Shown here: positions 16,803 to 24,996 of the stretch, in pieces
How positions within the stretch are numbered: the stretch's first letter is position 1
Layout: each line of letters begins with the position of its first letter
Assembly (NCBI RefSeq): GCF_001423905.1
Contig: NZ_LMPQ01000010.1
Span: 47,994 to 111,993 of the forward strand
DNA: 64,000 nucleotides
Source of the DNA: Frigoribacterium sp. Leaf186
GTDB lineage: Bacteria; Actinomycetota; Actinomycetes; Actinomycetales; Microbacteriaceae
Direction of reading: 5' to 3'
Position numbers and translations under genes: made by a program
Notes under the pieces: generated by a model
Seen by the model: the letters and a program-made list of their open reading frames with translations, nothing else
Databases searched by the model: none
What the model was told of the DNA's origin: nothing

Positions 16803-19800
16803 TCAGTGCTCTTCGCGGCGCTTCCGTCGCACGAGCACCAGGGTGGTCCCGGCCAGGAGGAGGAGCAGCCCTCCGAAGCCCGCCCATCCGGCCGTCTCGG
16901 TCCCGGTGAAGGCCAGCTGCTGACCGGTCGGCGTGGTGATGATGACGCCTCCGCCCGGGGCCGGTGCGACCCCCACGGGCAGGGCGGTCACGTCGACGCT
17001 GAGTGTCGCAGTGGTCCGGTTCCCGCTGCCGTCGGCGACCGAGTAGGTGATCGTCGAAGTGCCGGTGAAGGCCGGGTCGGGGGTGAACGTGATCAGTCCC
17101 GTCGTGGTGTCGACGGTGTAGGTGCCTTCACCGGGGATGGTGACGGTGGTCACCAGGGCACCGGTCACCGGGTCGACCAGGCGCAGCGAACTGCGGTCGA
17201 GGTCACCGGTGTTGGCGGTGTCGTTGGCGAACGGGTCGATGGTGACCGATCCGCCCCGAGGGACCGTGACGGTGTCGTTCCCGGCGACCGGTGCGACGCC
17301 GGTGACCGTCGCGGTGATGGTCGATCCTGTCGTGACTCCGTCGGAGTCGGTGACCTGGTACCCGATCGGCGTCGCCGTCCCGGAGAACGTGGCGAGCGGG
17401 GTGAAGGTGACCTGACCGCCGGTGCCGACGGTCCAGGTGCCCTCGCCGGGGACGGTGACGGTCGTCACGGCGTTCCCGGTGGCCGGGTCGACCAGGCGCA
17501 GGGTGGCCGGATCGAGGTCCGCTCCGGTGCCGCTGACACGGTCGTTGGCGAGCGGGGTGACCGTGACGGGCGTGTTCTGCCCGGTGGTCGCGACGTCCGC
17601 CACGGCGACGGGTGCTGCGGTGACGGTGACGCTGACGGTCGAGATGTCGGTCTGTCCGTCGCTGTCGGTCAGCTGGTACGGCACGGTCGCCGTCCCGACG
17701 AACCCTGTCACGGGGGCGAAGGTCACCGTGCGGCCGTCGTCGCCCACGGTCCAGGTTCCCTCGCCGGGGACGACGAGGGCCGTCACCGGGTTCCTGCCAC
17801 CGTCGAGGAACGTCACGGGCACGTCCGCGAAGTTCGACGCGCTCCCGAGGCCGTCGTTGCCGACGACGTCGATCTTGGCGACCTGTCCTGAGGGGACGGT
17901 GGTGGAGTCGGGCGTGGCGAACGGCGGGGTGCCGCTGGTGACCGTGATGCTGCCGGTGACCGTGTCACCGACGTTGGTCGTCGCCGTGTACTCCAGCGCG
18001 GTGGCGGGCCCGGTGAACCCGTCGACGGGGGCGAAGGTGACGACCCCGGTCGTGGTGTCCACGGTCCAGGTGCCCTCGCCGGGGACCGTGACCGTCGTGG
18101 CGGGGGTGCCGGTGGCGGGGTCGATCAGTCGCAGCGTCGAGGTGACGAACGACGTGCCGGCGGGGCCGGAGGTGTCGTTGCCCAGCGGGCTGACGACGAT
18201 CGACTCCCCGAACGGTGCCGTCCCGATGTCGTCCGTGGCGGTCGGTGCCCCAGGGGCACCCACGGTGACGGTGACGTCCGCCGTGACCGACTCGCCGAAC
18301 GTGGTGGTCGCGGTGTAGCTGACCGGGGTCGCCTCGCCGGTGAAGTCCGGGTCGGGGGTGAAGGTGATCTGTCCCGTCGTGGTGTCGACCGTGTAGGTGC
18401 CCTCACCGTCGATCGTGACCGTGGTCACGGGGTCGCCGGTGGCAGGGTCCGTCAGGCGCACCGAGTTGAGCACGAACGACGCGGCAGGGTCGCCCTTGTC
18501 GTCGTTGCCGGTCGGGGTGAACGTGACGGGGGTGTTGTAGGCGGTGCCGACGGTGTCGTCGAGCCCGGCCGGCAGGGGTGCTGCCGTGACCGACACGGTC
18601 AGGGTCGCGGTGTCCCGGTCGCCGTTGACGTCAGCGACGCTGTAGGTGACCGGAGTCGCGGGGCCGGTGAAGGTCGGCAGCGGCTCGAAGACGACCTCGC
18701 CGTCGGGAGTCACCGAGTAGGTGCCTTCCCCGTCGACGGTGAGGGTCGGGACGAGAGCGCCGGAGGCCGGGTCGACCAGCTGCACCGAGGCCGGGTCGAG
18801 GGCGATGCCGGAGGCGCCGGTGTCGTTCCCGAGGACGGGCACGGTCACGTCCGCGCCTTGGGGCGTCGTGATGGTGTCGTCGGCGGCGGTCGGCGGGCCC
18901 GTGATCGTCGCGGTCACCGTCGACGACGACACGCGGCCGTCGCTGTCGGTCACCTGGTACGGGGCCGTGGCGGTCCCGACGAAGCCGGCGACCGGGGTGA
19001 AGGTGATCTCACCGGTCGCGGTGTCGACGTCGAACTGACCCTGAGGGGTGGCCAGGGTGAGGACAGGGTTCCCGGACCCGTCGACGAGGCGGAGGGAGGC
19101 CTGATCGAAGGTCGCTCCGGTGGACGGGGTGTCGTTGGACAGCGGCAGGAACGTCGCCGGCTCGTCGAACGAAGCCGTGGCAGTGTCAGCCGTCGAGGAC
19201 GCGGGGGTGACGGCAGTGGCCGTGACGGTGGCGGTCGAGGTGAGGTCGGCCGTGTCCGGGTCCGGCGTCACCGAGCTGGCGACGACCTGGTTGGTCAAGG
19301 AGCCTGCCGCGTCGGCGGTCGCGGTGACGGCGAGGGTCGCGCTGGCGGCGTTCGCGAGGGTCCCGACGGTCCACACCTGGGTGGCGGCGTCGTAGGTCCC
19401 CACTGACGGCACGGCGTTCGTGATCGTCAGGCCTGCGGCGGGTCGCTCCTGCACGGTGACGGCCTGAGCGTCCGAGAGCCCGGCGTTGCTGGCGGTGACG
19501 GTGTACTGCACCGGCTGCCCCTGGCGGACCGTCGTCGACGCGGCGGCCTTCACGACGGAGACGTCGGCGCTGGCCGTCACGGGGACGGTCACGGTGGCCT
19601 GGTCGTTCGCGGCGTTGCCGTCGGGGGTGGCGGACGTGGTGGAGGCGGTGTTCACGATGTCGACGCCGGCGCCGCCGGCCGGGACGGTCGCGGTGACCGT
19701 CCGGACGGAGGACACGCCGGGAGCGAGGTCACCGAGCTGGCAGATGACGACGCCGTCGACGATCGAGCAGTCGTCGCTGGCCGCGGCATCGGTGATCGTG

Positions 19801-22154
19801 GCGGGGAGCGGGTCGCTGGTGACCACGGCGCGGGCGATGGAGGGTCCGTTGTTCGTGGTGGTGATGGTGAACGTGATGGGGCCTCCGGCGACCGCGGGGC
19901 TCGGGGTGGCAGTCTTCGTCACCGCCAGGTCGGCGTCCTGCTCGACGGTGACGTCGGCGGAGGCCGAGTTGTTCGTCGTGTCGGGGTCCGACGTCGGCGA
20001 GACGATCGACGCGGTGTTCGTCAGCGACCCGGCGGGAGCGTCGGCGGCGATGGTCCCGGTGATCGTGACGATGCCGGTGGCGCCTGCCTCGAGCGTGACC
20101 CACTCGCACTGGACTGCACCGTCGGCGATCGCGCAGGTGGCCTCGGCGGGTGAGTCGACGTTCGTGGCCGTCACGCCGGTCGGCAGGGTGTCCTGCAGCA
20201 CGGCGTTGGTGGCGTCGGAGGGCCCGTCGTTCGTGGCGGTCACGGTGTACGTGACCTCGTCCCCGGCGGTCGCAGTCGCGGGGGTGGCGGTCTTCGTGAG
20301 ACTGAGGTCGGCCGAGGTCGTCGCGTTGAGACTGGTCGAGCTGGCGTTGTCGGTGGGGTCGATCTCGGGCGTCGACGACGTGATCGCGGCCGTGTTCTGG
20401 ACCACCTCGGCGTCGGGGGCGAGGATCACGGAGATGGTCGCCGTCCGCGTCGCGCCGGCCGCCAGAGTCCCGGCGTCGCAGGTCACGACGACGTTGCCGA
20501 CGATGTCACAGGTGCCGCCGTCGACGCCGGCCGAGACGAGGGTCACCCCAGGGTCGATCGGGTCGGTGATGGTGACGCCTCTCGCGTCGGACGGGCCGTC
20601 GTTCCGGGCGGTCAGCGTGTAGGTGACCTGCTCGCCTGCAACGGGAGTGGTCGGGGCGTAGGTCTTGACGATCGACAGGTCCGCCGCGGTGGTGACCGTG
20701 GCTGCTGCGGTGGCGGTGTTGTCGGTGCGGTCGGGGTCCGTGAGGGAACCGGCGATGGTCGCCGTGTTCGTCAGGCCCGCGCCGGGGTCGGCCGTCGCGG
20801 GGACTGTCCCGGTGATCGTGATCGGGGTGCTGGCTCCGACGGCCAGGTCGGGGACGGCGCAGCTGATGGTGGTGCCGGTGACGGTGCAGTCCGCACCTGT
20901 CGCGGTCACACCGGTCAGCCCGGCGGGCAGGGTGTCGGTGACGCGGACACCGGTGCCGGCCTGGGGTCCGTCGTTGGAGGCGGTGACCGTGTAGGAGATC
21001 GGCTGGCCGGCGACGACCGGGGTCGTGTCCAGGACCTTCGTCACGGCGAGGTCGGCGGCGGGGGCGATCGTGGTCGAGGTTGTCTGGGTGGTGGAGGCGC
21101 GGGTCTGACCGAGGATGGGGTCGGTGAAGCCGACGGTGGCGGTGTTGGCGACGGAGCCGTTCGCGGCCGAAACGTTCACGACCGTGTCGAAGGTGGCCGT
21201 GGTCGTGGCGCCGGGCTGGATCGTGCCGCCGCCGGTCGCGGAGGCCCCGTCGCCCAAGCGGACGGCGACGTTCCGAGACGCCGCTGTGTACTCCCCGCGG
21301 TCGTCGCCGCTCTGGTCGGTGAGGCGTCCCGTCCCGGCGCCCGCGGTGATCCGCATCGACCCGGGGACGTAGGTGACACCCGTGGCCAGCGCGTCGTTCA
21401 CGACTGCGAGCAACGCCGGGTTGCCGCCGCTGTTCGTGGCCGACACGGTGTAGCGCAGCGTGTCACCGACACGGGTGGGGTTGTTCCCGGAGACGTTCTG
21501 CACCGTTTTGTTGGCGACGATGCACGGTCCGGTGCCGAAGCTGATCGAGTCGAGGAAGTTGCCCTGGGTGGCGTCGCCTCCAGCGGAACTGACGGCCCGG
21601 AAGGCGAAACGGGTGGTGGTCTGCCCGGCCGGCACCGTATAGGTGCCCGTGTGCGTACCCCAGGCGACATTACCGTCGCTGTAGGTGCCGATGCTGGTGA
21701 GGCTGCTGTTGTTCGGGGGGCCGACCAAGACAGCCATCGTGTCGGTCCCGTTGCGTCCGCGGTGCTGAAGTGAGTAGCTCAGCGTCTGCCCGGGCGTCGT
21801 CGCGACGTCCTGGAAAAGGGTGCTGGACGAATATGCGTTGAGCTCTGCGAACTGGCGGCCAGTGGCTGCAGGAACTCCCTGGAAACCCTGCCCCCACACT
21901 TCGAAGGCGCCCCGGGCATCAGTCGTCTGCCAGCCGGGGATGGCCGTGGGGAAGTTGACCGAGTTGTTCGCGAAGACAGGCTGCTCGAAGCCGCCGTTGA
22001 CGAGGGCGAGGGTGTTCTGGCAAGCAGCAGGATCTTGCGCCGCGTTCGCGGGCAGGACGGACCCTGCGATGGGGAGGACGACCGAGGCCGACGCGATCAC
22101 CGCTCCGATCCCGAGAAGGGCGAAGAATTTTTTCCGGGCAGAGGCGAAGGGCAT
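16803..22154 (-). CDS. Giant cell-wall-anchored adhesin with DUF11 and CshA-type repeats
   Basis: A 1783-residue surface protein. A signal peptide (ending ANA) occupies residues 1-39. A beta-sandwich region with NGGFEQP follows to about residue 210. Six DUF11-type repeats (ADLAVTKT-like starts) cover about 215-1000, then seven CshA-type fibril repeats (DDTITTPQG and FTPVAGFVGTAT-like blocks) to about 1740. It ends LAFTG, a hydrophobic helix and RRKRREEH, a class E sortase-type anchor. I chose ATG 22154, preceded by AAGGACG. Such modular proteins form fibrils for adhesion to surfaces, hosts or other cells; the ligand is unknown. Confidence 0.9.
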   Translation of the reverse strand: MPFASARKKFFALLGIGAVIASASVVLPIAGSVLPANAAQDPAACQNTLALVNGGFEQPVFANNSVNFPTAIPGWQTTDARGAFEVWGQGFQGVPAATGRQFAELNAYSSSTLFQDVATTPGQTLSYSLQHRGRNGTDTMAVLVGPPNNSSLTSIGTYSDGNVAWGTHTGTYTVPAGQTTTRFAFRAVSSAGGDATQGNFLDSISFGTGPCIVANKTVQNVSGNNPTRVGDTLRYTVSATNSGGNPALLAVVNDALATGVTYVPGSMRITAGAGTGRLTDQSGDDRGEYTAASRNVAVRLGDGASATGGGTIQPGATTTATFDTVVNVSAANGSVANTATVGFTDPILGQTRASTTQTTSTTIAPAADLAVTKVLDTTPVVAGQPISYTVTASNDGPQAGTGVRVTDTLPAGLTGVTATGADCTVTGTTISCAVPDLAVGASTPITITGTVPATADPGAGLTNTATIAGSLTDPDRTDNTATAAATVTTAADLSIVKTYAPTTPVAGEQVTYTLTARNDGPSDARGVTITDPIDPGVTLVSAGVDGGTCDIVGNVVVTCDAGTLAAGATRTATISVILAPDAEVVQNTAAITSSTPEIDPTDNASSTSLNATTSADLSLTKTATPATATAGDEVTYTVTATNDGPSDATNAVLQDTLPTGVTATNVDSPAEATCAIADGAVQCEWVTLEAGATGIVTITGTIAADAPAGSLTNTASIVSPTSDPDTTNNSASADVTVEQDADLAVTKTATPSPAVAGGPITFTITTTNNGPSIARAVVTSDPLPATITDAAASDDCSIVDGVVICQLGDLAPGVSSVRTVTATVPAGGAGVDIVNTASTTSATPDGNAANDQATVTVPVTASADVSVVKAAASTTVRQGQPVQYTVTASNAGLSDAQAVTVQERPAAGLTITNAVPSVGTYDAATQVWTVGTLANAASATLAVTATADAAGSLTNQVVASSVTPDPDTADLTSTATVTATAVTPASSTADTATASFDEPATFLPLSNDTPSTGATFDQASLRLVDGSGNPVLTLATPQGQFDVDTATGEITFTPVAGFVGTATAPYQVTDSDGRVSSSTVTATITGPPTAADDTITTPQGADVTVPVLGNDTGASGIALDPASVQLVDPASGALVPTLTVDGEGTYSVTPDGEVVFEPLPTFTGPATPVTYSVADVNGDRDTATLTVSVTAAPLPAGLDDTVGTAYNTPVTFTPTGNDDKGDPAASFVLNSVRLTDPATGDPVTTVTIDGEGTYTVDTTTGQITFTPDPDFTGEATPVSYTATTTFGESVTADVTVTVGAPGAPTATDDIGTAPFGESIVVSPLGNDTSGPAGTSFVTSTLRLIDPATGTPATTVTVPGEGTWTVDTTTGVVTFAPVDGFTGPATALEYTATTNVGDTVTGSITVTSGTPPFATPDSTTVPSGQVAKIDVVGNDGLGSASNFADVPVTFLDGGRNPVTALVVPGEGTWTVGDDGRTVTFAPVTGFVGTATVPYQLTDSDGQTDISTVSVTVTAAPVAVADVATTGQNTPVTVTPLANDRVSGTGADLDPATLRLVDPATGNAVTTVTVPGEGTWTVGTGGQVTFTPLATFSGTATPIGYQVTDSDGVTTGSTITATVTGVAPVAGNDTVTVPRGGSVTIDPFANDTANTGDLDRSSLRLVDPVTGALVTTVTIPGEGTYTVDTTTGLITFTPDPAFTGTSTITYSVADGSGNRTTATLSVDVTALPVGVAPAPGGGVIITTPTGQQLAFTGTETAGWAGFGGLLLLLAGTTLVLVRRKRREEH

Positions 22155-22680
22155 GTGTTGTCGTCCTTGAGAAACGCGCACACCGATCAGCGCGTCCGCC
22201 CCGTGGGTGATCCGGGAGACGCGCGATCGACGCGCACTGCAGCAAGCCCGGGGTGGGCCGGTTCGGTTGGTAAGGCCTGAGCCACATCCCCTCGAACGTG
22301 TGGCCCACCCCACATGACGGGGATTTCTCATCAAGTTAAGCGAACCACGGGGATATGTCCAGAAACTCTCGCAAAAAAGCCGATGAGCGAAAATCGACGG
22401 GGTACGGAACGTCCCCGAATCTGCCGACACAGGCCCTCCGGGGGCGCAAACGGGGTACAGCCGAGTGCAGGGGGGCGGTCTTGCGAGGCCGAAGCCGATG
22501 AGCGGCGGAAGGGCACCCCCATGTGGCGCCCCCTGGCTACCGCAGCCCATCGGCGTCTAGAGTCGGGGGCAGGCCCGGACCTTGCCGACCTGGACACGCC
22601 GTCACCGACTCGATGAGACCACGTGCGGCATCGTCGGCAGCAGGCGTCGTGACTGTTCGTCCGCGATCTCCGTCATCACG
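22155..22680. promoter_or_regulatory. Long divergent promoter region between adhesin and MarR-like regulator
   Basis: 526 bases without a convincing gene. The part at about 22310-22410 is strikingly A+T-rich for this genome, with runs such as CGCAAAAAAG and a repeated ACGGGGAT word (22315 and 22348 areas), consistent with promoters or a nucleoid-protein binding region for the adhesin gene. No operator could be assigned. Confidence 0.5.
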
Positions 22681-23526
22681 ATGCTGGAAGAAGCAGTCCC
22701 CGTGTCCGATCTCACCCCGCCCGTCAGCGCTCTGCTCGGGCAGTTCAGCGAGATCGTCACAGGTCTGGTCACCGAGGCCTTCGGCGGCACATGGGCGGAC
22801 AACGAGGAGTTCATCGTCCTCAGCGAGCTAGCCCTCGGCAACCAGGCCACGACGAGGGAACTCACGTCGAGCGCATCGATGGCCCGACACGTCCTCCACC
22901 ACCTGATCGACAGACTCCGCCGTGACGGGCTCGTGTCGACCGCCCCGAGCCAGTTCGACGGTCGCGCCGTCGCCGTGGAACTCACCCCCCGGGGCCGCCT
23001 GCAGGCGCAAGCGCTCCGAGCATCCCTGCATGAGTCCTTCCAGGATCTGCAGGGCCTGGCCAGAGCTGTCCTGAGAGGACTCGATGCACCTCCCAGACCT
23101 CAGCGCAGAGGTGGACAGCCGACCGACCCTCTGGCCGTGCTCGGCCTGACGGGCCGGGTCGGTCAAGACCTGGGAGCGTCCGTCCGCGCCCTCGACCTGC
23201 CGGACGTCACCGGTCGACGACGCATCACCCTGGTCCAGATCGCGGCCACCGAGAACATCCGGCCACGTGACGTCAGCCAGGCGCAGGCCACGTACCGCCA
23301 GAGCACGGCGTACGTCATCGACCAGCTGGTCGCGGAAGGTCTCGTGAGCCGTCACCGCGGACGAGTGTCCGACGACGCCCGAGCAGTGACCCTCGAAGTG
23401 ACAGACCGTGGCCGCCAGGTGGTCGACGGCATCGAGGCCGTCATCACCCGCCACCGGGACGCACTCGTCGACCTCCTGTCCATCGTCGCCGCCTGGCCGA
23501 GGTCGCGACCCACCGGCGAGGCCTGA
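22681..23526 (+). CDS. Tandem-duplicated MarR-like winged-helix regulator
   Basis: A 281-residue protein with two MarR-like units in one chain. Unit 1 (about residues 10-125) holds ATTRELTSSASMARHVLHHL and a wing ending VAVELTPRGR; unit 2 (about 145-270) holds IRPRDVSQAQATYRQSTAYV and a wing ending AVTLEVTDRGRQ. Normal MarR proteins have one unit and dimerise, so this would be an intramolecular dimer. The start is ATG 22681, or GTG 22702 which has GGAAG upstream. It faces the giant adhesin gene across a long A+T-rich gap and is a candidate regulator of it. Confidence 0.75.
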   Translation: MLEEAVPVSDLTPPVSALLGQFSEIVTGLVTEAFGGTWADNEEFIVLSELALGNQATTRELTSSASMARHVLHHLIDRLRRDGLVSTAPSQFDGRAVAVELTPRGRLQAQALRASLHESFQDLQGLARAVLRGLDAPPRPQRRGGQPTDPLAVLGLTGRVGQDLGASVRALDLPDVTGRRRITLVQIAATENIRPRDVSQAQATYRQSTAYVIDQLVAEGLVSRHRGRVSDDARAVTLEVTDRGRQVVDGIEAVITRHRDALVDLLSIVAAWPRSRPTGEA

Positions 23527-23664
23527 CGGGAACCCCGACGGAAGTCGACGAGATGCAACGCATCGACGAGCTGTGTCGCGCGGCGGAACCCTGGACCGGT
23601 GTTCGCGGGACGGGCGCGGCATGCAGTGGGCCCTGTGACGAAGAAGGGCTTGAATCGACTTGTT

Positions 23665-23927
23665 CAGGTGCCCCTGGGGGGGATGGCGCGCCAGCGCCGT
23701 CGGGCCGCGGGCGGGGGTTCGAGTCCCGGAAGGGGCGCGACGAGCGCCGGCGAGGAGTGCCCCTGGACGGGCGCGCGCAGCGCGGGGCCTCGGGGGTTCG
23801 AGTCCCTCCAGGGGCATCGTCGCGAAGCGACGTCAGGTGCCCCTGGAGGGGACGGCGCGCCAGCGCCGTCGGGCCGAAGGCGGGGGTTCGAGTCCCTTCA
23901 GGGGCATCGTCGCGAAGCGACGTCAGG
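23665..23927. repeat. Three tandem 80-90 bp tRNA-like palindromic units beside tRNA-Arg
   Basis: Units begin near 23668, 23757 and 23837; the adjacent tRNA 3' end at 23927 continues the phase. Each starts GTGCCCCTGG (identical to the antisense of the tRNA 3' end) and ends with a plus-strand T-arm and acceptor 3' half, GGGGGTTCGAGTCCC...GGGGCA. In unit B the last 25 bases (23792-23816) are identical to the tRNA 3' end but inverted. The interior is a short GC hairpin in place of D and anticodon arms; units B and C are followed by the stem CGTCGC-GAA-GCGACG. No integrase gene is present. The rest of 23527-23927 contains nothing I can name. Confidence 0.85.
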
Positions 23928-23999
23928 TGCCCCTGGAGGGACTCGAACCCCCAACCCTTTCCTTAGGACGGAACTGCTCTTCCATTGAGCTACAGAGGC
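23928..23999 (-). tRNA. tRNA-Arg (anticodon CCU)
   Basis: A 72-base cloverleaf on the minus strand: acceptor GCCTCTG/CAGGGGC, D-arm GCTC/GAGC, anticodon stem with loop GTCCTAA giving anticodon CCT, T-arm GGGGG-TTCGAGT-CCCTC, discriminator A. The 3' CCA is not encoded. Position 32 is G and pair 27-43 is G-A, mildly unusual. The hexamer TAGACT lies 10-15 bases upstream as a promoter -10 element. It reads AGG codons. Confidence 0.92.
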
Positions 24000-24054
24000 T
24001 GACCGTCCGAGTCTACCGAACCCGCGCCTCCTGCCCTCCTGCCCGCAGGACCAC

Positions 24055-24116
24055 CGCACCGCGTTTCGTGCACCACACCCCGTCTAGTTGCGGTGCGGTG
24101 CACGAAAGGCGGTGCG
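24055..24116. repeat. Dispersed palindromic repeat, copy 1
   Basis: Nested arms CGCACCGCG...GGCGGTGCG and TTTCGTGCACC...GGTGCACGAAA around a CTAGT-containing loop. The right half closely matches a second copy at 59023-59075 (shared GCGGTGCGGTGCACGAAA). Just beyond, 24124-24153 is a tetranucleotide run of CCAG units before the HNH gene stop. Confidence 0.7.
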
Positions 24117-24171
24117 AACGGCCCGCCAGCCCGCCAGCCAGCCAGCCAGCCAGCGCGCACGGCGCGCACGC

Positions 24172-24666
24172 TCACGCGGCGGTGAGGTACTCGTCCCAGT
24201 CCGCCTGCGTCCGCTCCATGCCGCGCACGACCCAGCCGACCCCGTGGGGTGCCTTGGGCGTGAAGCGCAGCTCCCAGCCCATCTCGTGAGGGGTTCGGTC
24301 GCTCTTGAGGTTGTTGCACTTGAGGCAGCACGCGACGAGGTTCTCCCAGCTGTCGGCGCCCCCGCGCGACCGGGGCTGCACGTGGTCGATGGTCGTCGCC
24401 GCCCGCCCGCAGTACGCGCAGCGGTGCGCGTCGCGTCGCATGACCCCACGCCGCGACACCGGGATCTGCCGCGTGTGCGGGATGCGCACGTACCGCGTCA
24501 GCACGATGACCGACGGACGATCCCACGACATCACCGCCCCGAGCACGGGGTGCTCCGCGTCGGCGGCGACGACGGTCGCCTTCTGGCTCATGACGAGGAC
24601 GAGGGCCCGCCGGTCGGACACCACGGCGAGGGGCTCGAAACCGGCGTTCAGGACGAGAGTGCGCAT
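24172..24666 (-). CDS. HNH endonuclease family protein
   Basis: A 164-residue protein with an HNH domain in its C-terminal half: CAYCGR, TTIDHVQPRSRGGADSWENLV and CCLKCNNLKSD supply the zinc cysteines, catalytic His and Asn. The N-terminal segment MRTLVLNAGFEPLAVVSDRRA is the conserved start of a widespread actinobacterial HNH family whose role is not established. The ATG at 24666 is preceded by AAAGGGAAAG. An intrinsic terminator lies between it and the small ORF upstream. Confidence 0.88.
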   Translation of the reverse strand: MRTLVLNAGFEPLAVVSDRRALVLVMSQKATVVAADAEHPVLGAVMSWDRPSVIVLTRYVRIPHTRQIPVSRRGVMRRDAHRCAYCGRAATTIDHVQPRSRGGADSWENLVACCLKCNNLKSDRTPHEMGWELRFTPKAPHGVGWVVRGMERTQADWDEYLTAA

Positions 24667-24748
24667 GCTTTCCCTTTCGAAGCACCCTGGACGGCTTCCA
24701 GGGATTCGATCTCTCGGGGCATCGCCGGCCCAGCAGGCCCGCCGACAC

Positions 24749-24777
24749 GAAAAAAGCACCGTCACGGGGACGGTGCT
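24749..24777 (-). terminator. Intrinsic terminator with U tract
   Basis: On the minus strand AGCACCGTC pairs with GACGGTGCT around a five-base loop and is followed directly by six T residues, the best canonical terminator in the window. It starts three bases past the stop of the 23-codon ORF. Confidence 0.88.
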
Positions 24778-24780
24778 CTC

Positions 24781-24852
24781 TCACATGGCGGGGTGTCGTA
24801 TGTGCTCGTGCGACAGCGCACCCATGGTGCGGGTGGCGGTCGTACGAGGCAT
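24781..24852 (-). CDS. Candidate 23-residue small protein
   Basis: A short ORF reading MPRTTATRTMGALSHEHIRH plus three residues. It has a strong Shine-Dalgarno AGGAG six bases before its ATG and ends only three bases before a canonical intrinsic terminator, so it looks like a complete monocistronic unit with its own start and stop signals. It is basic at the N-terminus and His-rich, with no membrane span. I recognise no family. It may be a genuine small protein or the leader peptide of a regulatory RNA. Confidence 0.55.
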   Translation of the reverse strand: MPRTTATRTMGALSHEHIRHPAM

Positions 24853-24996
24853 GTGACGCTCCTGGTCTCAGCGGAACTCCGAGGGCGCCAGGTTAACCCC
24901 GGAAGGGCCGCGCTGCCTAGAGGCAGAACAGCCCTTCACAGGTTGTTCACGCGGAGCCCGTCGCGAGACGGGTCGAGCGAAGGAGGCGCAGGTCGG

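Noticed and set aside
17122-20994. Several Val/Thr/Ser-rich open frames opposite the adhesin
   Set aside because: They arise from the repetitive GTC/ACG codons of the adhesin repeats read on the other strand.
23665-23999. CRISPR array
   Set aside because: Only three units, each an internally palindromic tRNA-like element; no uniform repeat-spacer pattern and no cas genes.
14000-24000. Prophage or integrative element ending at tRNA-Arg
   Set aside because: No integrase, excisionase, replication or structural genes are present, and no matching direct repeat at the other end was seen.
23553-24289. Short open frames across the tRNA region with GFESLQGH and GGTRTPN strings
   Set aside because: These strings are translations of tRNA T-arm sequences, not proteins.
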